Part shown: positions 41,101 through 51,100 of the stretch, in pieces
Numbering within the stretch: the first letter of the stretch is position 1
Layout: every line of letters begins with the position of its first letter
Program-made: the position numbers and the translations under genes
The notes under the pieces: model-generated
Databases searched by the model: none
What the model was told of the DNA's origin: nothing
Seen by the model: the letters and a program-made list of their open reading frames with translations, nothing else
Assembly: GCA_009746045.1 (NCBI GenBank)
Contig: RPFO01000156.1
Location: 3,321,318-3,385,317, forward strand
DNA from: Mesostigma viride
Lineage: Eukaryota > Streptophyta > Mesostigmatophyceae > Mesostigmatales > Mesostigmataceae
Direction: 5' to 3'
DNA: 64,000 nt

Positions 41101-44100
41101 TGGATGGGGTGAACATCCGACGCAAGCAGGAAACAGTAACCAGCGTGGCCCGCCTGCGTGCGCGGACGCCAGTAGTGAAGTGGTTGGGTGTCGGGACTCG
41201 TCAAGGCACATACTAGGGAAAAGCATGGCGTTCACACCTACCCCCACGCCCTCCATGCACCTCCACCGATATTAAACACAACTCGACAAGCCTCCAATCC
41301 GCCCCCACCCACCTCCATGATCCACCCATCCCGTCGCAACCCAAACACATCAGACCTCCCCACCGCACCTGTATGCTCTAACCTGAGCTGTAGCGACCGT
41401 TGCAATCCTATACCCTTCATCCATCCTATAACCTGAACCCTTGCAATCCTATTCCCTTAATCCTATACCCTTCATCCTGTAACCTAAACCCTTGCAGCCC
41501 TTGCAATCCTATACCCTTAATCCATCCTATAACCTGAACCCTTGCAATCCTATTCCCTTCATCCTATACCCTTCATCCTGTAACCTAAACCCTTGCAGCC
41601 CTTGCAATCCTATACCCTTAATCCACCCTATAACCTGAACCCTTGCAATCCTATTCCCTTAATCCTATACCCTTCATCCTGTAACCTAAACCCTTGCAGC
41701 CCTTGCAATCCTATACCCTTAATCCATCCTATAACCTGAACCCTTGCAATCCTATTCCCTTCATCCTGTACCCTTCATCCTGTAACCTAAACCCTTGCAG
41801 CCCTTGCAATCCTATTCCCTTAATCCATCCTATAACCTGAACCCTTGCAATCCTATTCCCTTCATCCTGTACCCTTCATCCTGTAACCTAAACCCTTGCA
41901 GCCCTTGCAATCCTATTCCCTTAATCCATCCTATAACCTGAACCCTTGCAATAATATTCCCTTGATCCTGTACCCTTCATCCTGTAACCTAAACCCTTGC
42001 AGCCCTTGCAATCCTATTCCCTTAATCCATCCTATAACCTGAACCCTTGCAATCCTATTCCCTTCATCCTGTAACCTAAACCCTTGCAGCCCTTGCAATC
42101 CTATTCCCTTAATCCATCCTATAACCTGAACCCTTGCAATCCTATTCCCTTAATCCTATACCCTTCATCCTGTAACCTAAACCCTTGCAGCCCTTGCAAT
42201 CCTATTCCCTTAATCCATCCTATAACCTGAACCCTTACAATCCTATTCCCTTAATCCTATACCCTTCATCCTGTAACCTAAACCCTTGCAGCCCTTGCAA
42301 TCCTATACCCTTAATCCATCCTATAACCTGAACCTTGCAATCCTATTCCCTTAATCCTATACCCTTCATCCTGTAACCTAAACCCTTGCAGCCCTTGCAA
42401 TCCTATACCCTTAATCCATCCTATAACCTGAACCTTGCAATCCTATACCCTTAATCCTATAACCTGAACCCTTGCAGCCCTTGCAACCCTATGCAACAAA
42501 TCCCCACCACCACCTCCATACATTTGCGCCGCAGTGCCCACCATTCCCCCGCGTTGACGACCCTCATGCGATGTCTTCCACGTCACCCGCCACCCACCTC
42601 CATGCTCTTGCGCCGCAGTGCCTCCTGTGCCGCGGCCGCGCCCTGCGACGCCTCCCTGAGCTGCGACTGGTGCGCGGTCAGCGAGGCGGCGAACTCGGCG
42701 TTGCGGCGCGCCAGGTGGTCCACCTCGGCCCGCTTGTCGGCCAGCGCTTGCTCCAGCCGGGTCAGCCGCTCGCGCTCAAACGCCAGCGCGTGGTCGGCCC
42801 GTGACTTGTCCGCCCTCGCCTGGCTCAGCTCGTCGCTGCGGATGACAGGTTTATAGATAAATGTCCAAGAAAATTTGCACATAACGTGGCTGACAGGGTT
42901 CTATATCACGGCAGGGCTTTATATCATGTCCAACCGGACATATGCTCAGCTAATCGCTGCGGAGGCGGCACAATTCGAACGGGGCTCCATCTAATGTGGG
43001 TGGCAGTGGTACATGTAAGAAGCAGGAGAGTAAGCGGGCAAGTAAGCGGGCAAGTAAGCGGGCAAGTAAGCGGGCACGTAAGAGGGCAAGTACGTGGGCG
43101 AGTAAGCGGGCAAGTACGCAGGCAAGTACGTGGGCAAGTACGCGGGCAAGTAAGCAGGCAAGTACGCGGGCAAGTAAGCAGGCAAGTACGCGGGCAAGTA
43201 AGCCGTCAAGTAAGCGATCAAGTAAGCTGTCAACTAAGCGGGCAAGTAAGCGGGCAAGGGGTACATGGAGAAAGGGGGCAGTCGCCGCGGGCCCCAGGTT
43301 CCAGAAAGACGATGCCTGATCGGAAAAGGTATAGGGCACGCCCCTTCCCCAGGGCCATGATGGAGTACTTCCTCTTCTCCAGCAGGCTTATCCATAGTGA
43401 CAGGCAGAAGTGATGACGTATGTGCATGAGGCAAGGAGCACAACCACCGAGGAAATGATGGCATTAGCCCGGAAAGGCAACTCCCTACCCCTGCTTTCCT
43501 CTCCCAACCCCTCCACCATCCCTTCCCCTTTCCCTCCCCCCATACAACAGTTTGAGTATGACCCCCTGCCCCCCCATCCCATACTGCAACTTGGCGGTGT
43601 CCGCCCCCCCTAAACGCATTTCCCCTCCCAACCCCCCGCCCCCCCTGTTACCGCAGCTTGTCGGTATCCTGCTTGGCCATGCGCGAGTTCTCGGCTGCTT
43701 GCTCCTTAAACGTGGCCAACTCCTTCTGGGCGTCCTCGTACAGCCGAAGGTAGTCCACGATGGGGGCACCCCCGCCGGCACCACCCACACCCTCCGACGT
43801 GCCACCTGGCCTGTCACCAGTGGCCGTGCCGAGACCGGCCGCGCGCCGCGCCGCCTCGTTGTCCGAAGAGCCCAGAAGGGAGCGGTACATGTCGCGCTGA
43901 GGACAGGTGGCATGGGCGCGCCGGTGACGGGTGGCAGAGAGCAAGAAGATAGGGAAGAGCAGGCGATGGGGCAGGTGGCGGAGTATACACGAGGCAGATG
44001 GCAGAATGAGATTGCGACTCGGTGGCGTTTCCATTGGGTCTCCATGCCCATATCCATCCCCAGCCTGGGCTCACTCAATATCCTCCCCCCTCCCCCCCCC

Positions 44101-47100
44101 CCTACTCATCTTATATCTCCCCCCCCTTCAGTCCTTCTGGCCCGCGATCGAATACAAGCACAAACAAAGGCGGGATCCATGCCTCTAAAACATGGCTTAC
44201 TGACATGGACGGATGGGGCCTAGCTGGTAGCAAAAAAGCAGCCACCACAGAACTGAACGGCTCCCAATGTACAGGATTAAGGACCCAATTCGTCTGCCGC
44301 ACAACGCCGCAGAGGATCCCGCAGTGCGTTCATAAGAGAGCGTGGGCATGGAAGCCAAAATCACAGGTTTTCATAAAGCATCTTAACACGCTCACCTGCT
44401 GCACAATGGCCGCGAAGATCATTCTTTGTATGAAATAGGCAGATCATGGGCACACCAGGACGGCAGTTGTGAGGATCCTTAAATGCCGCACTGGTGCTAG
44501 AGGACTGTCACTACAATCATCCCATCAAGCTGATCTGCCACAGGACGGCCGCAGACATCCTATCAAGCGCACCTGCCACTCTCCTGGTAGAAGACTGTCC
44601 CTACTATCACACACCTGCGGTAAAGCGGCCGCAGACATCCTATCAAGCGCACCTGCCGCTCTGCTGGAAGAAGACTATCCCTACCATCACACAAACTGCG
44701 GCAAAAATGCCGCAGACATCCGATCTTCTACTGACATTGTATCGCTCACCGGCCGCACAATGGCCGCACACATGTCATCTACTAACATCCTGTCAAGCGC
44801 ACCTGCCCCGCGATGGCCGCACATGTCATCTGCATACTAACATCCTATCAAGCGCACCTGCCGCACGACGGCCGCGAACAGCTTTTCCTGTCGCTCCCTC
44901 TGGTCGCGCATCGTCTCCAGCTCCGCCATCACCTGGCCCAGGCCGGACTGCAGCGACGCGTCGTACTCGCTCTGATCATCGGAGCATAACCCATGCATCC
45001 GTCACAACGGGCAGAGGGGTCGCAACAATGCCCTCGGCAACAGGGGTAGAATAAGCAGAGGCAAGCAGCGGGGACATGAAAGCAGGTATGGCTTCTGCGG
45101 GGCGATTTTAAAAAGCTGAGCAAGCTCCCTCCCCACCTTGTATTTGGCTCAACAATGCACATTGATCTTGCGGATCCATGCCTCGTCTTTGTCTTGGCCA
45201 ACTTCCTCTCCACTTCCTCATACTTGGCTATCAGCACATTTACTAAGTTGATTACGGTACTTTTTATACGCTACTTCATCAGGATCCTCAACTTTGCCTC
45301 CGCCTCCGCCTCCTCGGATTTGCGTACTAGGAAACGTGCTCACCTACCCCTATACGCACACGTACTAACAACCGCCTCACCTTGGCCTTGGCCAGCTCCC
45401 TCTCCGCCTCCTCCCCCAGCTGCCGCGTGAGCGCCAGCAGCTGCGCGTTGCGCTCCTGCAGCTCGCTGATGTCACGGAACGACACCAGCCTCTCCGTGAT
45501 GACGTCATCAGCCGTGACGATGGCGTTTTCGCCGCCATCACGCGCTAACACCCGCGCAGGGTCCCTGTCGTTGCCCCCGTGGCCCCCCTGCTTGAGCCTC
45601 TGCAGCTCGTCCAGCAGCTGCCGCACCTGGTGGGAGGCGTCCTGCCACTGCGTGCGAAGGCGTCGGGCCTCGTCGCGCGCTTGCTCCCGCTCGGCCTGGG
45701 GCGCAGAAATAACATTGGTATAAAGATATCATTGTTGCTTAAGTACCATTGATTTCATAAATTATTGTTGCTGAAATTGCATTTGTTTAACATATTGTTG
45801 TTGTTGTTAGTATCACATTAGCACTAGAATACCCTACAATTACTATATGGTGAGGGCGGTAGGTGAACCAACGCACGAGAGGGCGGGTTGAGGTCCAGGG
45901 GTGTGGAGGGATGATGGTGGGTGTCTCGACATCCGCGGGTTGGAGTCTCCCATGCTCAAGGATGGCACACGCGCGCCACCGCAAGCGAGCACTTGTGCGC
46001 TCTAGCACAGCACACGGGCCATCTGCCCATATCCCGCGCACCTGACATGTGTGCATGTGCCAGAGCAAGGCACCAACCGAGGTGTTCCCACCCATGCAGC
46101 CAGCCACCATTATCAGCCGCACAGCCGGACATCAGGACCGGGGGAACAGCCACCTTCACTAACAAAGCATCCTGAGACTACCTTAACTAACTAGTAGTAG
46201 TAACTACCTAGTGTTTTATCAGAATCCACAGTAAAAAATTGCAGCCACCAGCGAGTACAAACTGTTGGTGGACGGCCGAAGTGAGTGGCAAATGACAGTG
46301 GTTTATTTTTGCTGACGCTCCAGCTAGTTGTGGCCGCTGTTTTGCTGTGTCACGTCGGTGGCAAGGCAAGGCATTGCCGCCATGCAGGTCAAAGGCGGAG
46401 GACCACCACTAGTTTGCACATGCTGCGGGTGGTACCGTTTGCACATGCTGCGGGTGGTACCGTCATATTGGTTGCCAGTGCTGTAATCAGTGCAGGGTGG
46501 GGTAACTTGGGTAACTAGTACTGTGGCTGTGATTACTCCTTTTTTTACGCATCGACTGAAACCCCGGTGACAGTACACCCCTGTACTAACTGTAACCCAA
46601 AAGATAACTACTGGCTTCCTCAACCAAGCAGAAATAACTACTGTCATTCGCCACCCACCTGCGCGGCAGAAATAGCCTTGCCGCTGGCCTGCAGCTGCGC
46701 GTCGGCGTCCTTGAGCCGGCCCAGCAGGAGCGCGTGTGACTCCGCCAGCCGTTCGTACTCCTCTGTTGAGGTTGGTGTGATGGGTAGGGGGATAAGCAGT
46801 TTTCCCCATAATTGGTGGGGCAGGTGGGTGGGTGAGCGGGATGCATTATTTGCGCTCATTATCCACACTTAATGGGTGGGTGGGTGGGTGGGTGAGGGCT
46901 TGGTGACGGGTGGGTGAGGGGTGGGTGAGGGGTGGGTGAGGGGTGGGTGAGGGGTGGGTGAGGGGTGGGTGAGGGGTGGGTGAGGGGTGGGTGAGGGGTG
47001 GGTGAGGGGTGGGTAAGGGGTGGGTTAGGCAGCATCCAACAGCCACCACTGGTGCATCAATAGTTAAGTAATTTCCCGCTCTTACTCCTCTGAGGTGGAT

Positions 47101-48075
47101 GGGCAGGTAAGCTACACATAACAGCTGCCATTTGATCCTTCTTATTTTCTGGGTCATGCAGGAATGCTATACGGCCACCTGATTACGTACCTCTCAGCAA
47201 TACAGTGGACACCTGCAATATCTGGTCCAGTTAGGTCTGCCACGTGGCCACATACTAAGGAAAGAAAACTGGTGCCCAACAAAGGGCAGTACCAAACTTC
47301 GGCAGAGGAACGACAATCGGTGCCCACTCACGCCGCTGCTCCTGGATGAGGGGTGCCTTCTCCTCCAGCTCCTGGAGGATCTGGTCCAGGTACGACTGCA
47401 CCCGCCGGCGCGCCGCCTGCTCATGGCGCAGCGCGTCCTCCACCTCGGCGTAACGACTGTAGAGCGCAGTAAGCTGAACAGCGGGAAGATACAGGGAAAA
47501 AAAGGGACATTGGGCAAATGAGTCAATGAGTAAATAGGTAAATGAGTATACGGGTGAATGGGTGCGTGGGAAAATGGCAAAAGGTGATTTACGAAAGCCG
47601 CGGCGGTCAGTAATGGGTGGTAGGCGTGGCGGCTGTACATTGAGATCAACTATTCCATGGGTGGAGATGGGCCATGGGTTCAGAGGTGAGACGTGGCGGA
47701 TGATGGGTATAGCGGCTGTACGACGCGGACACCTGACCAGTGGAGGATGACAGGTGAGCAGGGATAGTTGGAGGGTGAACGGTCATATATTGTCAGTGGC
47801 AGGCCATGGCAATCGCCGCTCATGGCGCGGTCAGCTGTACCATGGGTAGCGACAGGCGAGCCTGGGAAGTTGGCGGGTGACAGCAGCGGATAATTGTTCG
47901 GTGATGGGTGATGGCTGTAGCTCCATCCTTTGATTGGGCGGCTGGCCACAGACAAGCGGACTGGGTGGCATTTGGTGGGCGACGGGTGATAGATTGAGGG
48001 GACTGTGTGTGTGGTTGGTGGTGGGCGGTGGGTGGTGGGTGGTGGGTGGTGGGTGGTGGGTGGTGGGTGGTGTGT

Positions 48076-48130
<55 letters not shown>

Positions 48131-51100
48131 TGGTGGGTGGTGGGTGGCTGGTGGTGGGTGGTGGGTGGTGGGTGGTGGTGGTGGTGGGTGGTGGGTGGTG
48201 GGTGGTGGGTGGTGGGTGGTGGGTGGTGGGTGGTGGGTGGTGGGTGGTGGGTGGTGTGGTGGTGGTGGGTGGTGGGTGGTGGGTGGTGGGTGGTGGGTGG
48301 TGGGTGGTGGGTGGTGGGTGGTGGGTGGTGGGTGGTGGGTGGTGGTGGTGGGTGGTGGGTGGTGGGTGGTGGGTGGTGGGTGGTGGGTGGTGGGTGGTGG
48401 TGTGGTGGTGGGTGGTGGGTGGTGGGTGGTGGGTGGTGGGTGGTGGGTGGTGGGTGGTGGGTGGTGGGTGGTGGGTGGTGGGTGGTGGGTGGTGGGTGGT
48501 GGGTGGTGGGTGGTGGGTGGTGGTGGTGGGTGGTGGGTGGTGGGTGGTGGGTGGTGGGTGGCTGGTGGTGGGTGGTGGGTGGTGGGTGGTGGGTGGTGGG
48601 TGGTGGGTGGTGGGTGGTGGGTGGTGGGTGGTGGGTGGTGGGTGGTGGGTGGCTGGTGGTGGGTGGTGGGTGGTGGGTGGTGGGTGGTGGGTGGTGGGTG
48701 GTGGGTGGTGGGTGGTGGGTGGTGGGTGGTGGGTGGTGGGTGGTGGGTGGTGGGTGGTGGGTGGTGGGTGGTGGGTGGTGGGTGGTGGGTGGTGGGTGGT
48801 GGGTGGTGGGTGGTGGGTGGTGGGTGGTGGGTGGCTGGTGGTGGGTGGCTGGTGGTGGGTGGCTGGTGGTGGGTGGCTGGTGGCTCGTGGCTGGTGGCGG
48901 GTGGCTGGTGGTGGGTGGTGGGTGGTGGGTGGTGGGTGGTGGGTGGTGGGTGGTGGGTGGTGGGTGGTGGGTGGTGAGGGGTGGGTGGTGGGTGGTGGGT
49001 GGTGGGTGGTGGGTGGTGGGTGGTGGGTGGTGGGTGGTGGGTGGTGGGTGGTGGGTGGTGGGTGGTGGGTGGTGGGTGGTGGTGGTGGTGGTGGGTGGTG
49101 GGTGGTGGGTGGTGGGTGGTGGGTGGTGGGTGGTGGGTGGTGGGTGGTGGGTGGTGGGTGGTGGGTGGTGGGTGGTGGGTGGTGGGTGGTGGGTAAGGCA
49201 GGGCACAGACAGTAGGGCAACGGGCATGCAACTAACAGGCAGGGCAGAGACAGCAAGGCAAGAGGCAACGCAAATAGCCTGCCAACATTGATGGGTACCT
49301 GCACTTACACAAGAGCGACTATATGCTTAACCTAGAACATGCCCGAAGCATGCACACGTGCAGATGCCAGCACAAACCCAAACGTGCAGATGCCAGCAGA
49401 AAACCAAGCGTGGTGGCAATGACAGCACAAGGCCATACGCGGCGATGCCAGCAACGTGACCACATGCCTGGATGCCAGCACAAGCCCAAACCCACCGTGG
49501 TGCCCTCTGGTAGTAGAGAGATCGCCGCTGCTGACGGCGACAGCTCCATGATGGACCGCCGCTGCGGCTCGCCCACCGTGCGGCCAGCTGGCAGCGCGGG
49601 GACAAGCGCCAGGGACGACTCGCCGCCGTCACCGCGTGGAGAGGAGGGCGGCAGCTGCTTGGCGGTGTAGCGCTGGAGCTCCGCACGCAACTCCTCCAGC
49701 TCCTGGCAGGCAGCACAGATACAGATACAGTGTGCCACAGGCATGACTGGGTACATGTGAAGGCATGCCAGCGTAGGCGAGAACACGCAGCACAGGCAGG
49801 GCTGGGATGTCCGTGGGATGCCAGCAGTGACAGTGCGATGGCAGCAGTGACAGTGGGATGCCAGCAGCGACAGCGGGATGCCAGCAGCGATGAAAGAAGC
49901 CCATGACTCCAAACAGCTAGAAACTGCAAGCAGTTATAAGCTCCTCGATGGCAAGCAGACGCGTTCAGAGATTCTTAAACGAATATTTCCAACTCGATGT
50001 AGCGCTCAGCCGGACGTGCGCGCAGTCAACATATCCATGGCAACATGCGACACCCAAGCGGTAGCAATATCGCCATTAAATAATATTACACGGCCAACAA
50101 ACAAACCCTACACGGCATGAGGCAACAAGAGGCCGGTGCATGGACAAGGGTGACTTGCCGGTCGACCGTGAGCGTATTACCATAGCAACCGCCGGGCTGT
50201 GCCTACCACAAGCCATTGGACCCAAGAAACACTTCATGGTGCACCAGGGCTCTGATGATAAGGGCAGGTCCCCCCACTCCCCGCATGGGTGCCACTGGAT
50301 GAAGGGATAGGAAGAGCAGCCGCTGCCAGAACTTCGGCCCGCCTGCCCGCCCGACCGCCTGCCTGCCCATGTAGTGCATCCACTTGTTCCGCCCCGACCC
50401 CCGTTTACCAACCTTTGCATTTTTCCTGCCCTTTTGTCCGCCCGCCCGCCCGCCCACCCACCCACCACGCACCTTGTGCAACTTGGCCGACTTTTCTTTC
50501 TCACGGTTGAGTGTGGCCTCTGCCTCGTCCAGCAACCCTGTCAGGTGCTGCTTGAGCGTGGCCAGCACACCCTCCAGCTCAGTACACTTGGCATCGCGCT
50601 CCTTGACCCGCTCTTGGTACAGCTCCCCTAGGCGCGCCGCCGTGCGCAGCTCCTCCTCAAAGTGGGCCTCCTGCTCACATGCACGCATCCATTACATGTC
50701 GCAACGTGCATCCGCCAGATGTCGCAACGTGCGGTATGACTCGTTGGTTAGTACAGTAAAAAACAGATAAGATGCCCTGCCGTGGGCAAATGTCTTCAAA
50801 GTGGGGCCTTAATGCTAGCGCACACATCCACCATATCAATGAGACGACGGCACGTCGCATTGTGCACCCATCATACGTCACCAGGTGGGCACGACCCACC
50901 GTGCATCGTGACATGGGGGGTGGATAGACCATAAGGCATCGATTGGGTACAGTGGGCCTATAAACAATAGACCATGAGACATCAATAACTACAGTGGGCA
51001 TATAAACAATAGACGACAAGGAATTGATTGAGAACAGTGGGCCCATATACGATACAGCCATAGGACATGAGACAAATGTGACAGCATCACGACATAATCG

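Noticed and set aside
41397-42487. Telomere or interstitial telomere repeat (CCTAAACCC words)
   Set aside because: The unit is about 100 bp and CCTAAACCC occurs once per unit, so this is an ordinary minisatellite.
45140-45330. Extra NUA exons between exons 7 and 8 ([13 protein letters not shown] and [10 protein letters not shown])
   Set aside because: No donor and acceptor pair keeps the frame without a stop, exons 7 and 8 already join in phase, and the sequence aligns with the exon-7 tail, so these are decayed copies.
47680-49304. Long HHPPPTT and GGGWWVV frames
   Set aside because: Product of the 7-bp GGTGGGT array. All three frames give the same peptide, and the array sits between NUA exons 4 and 5.
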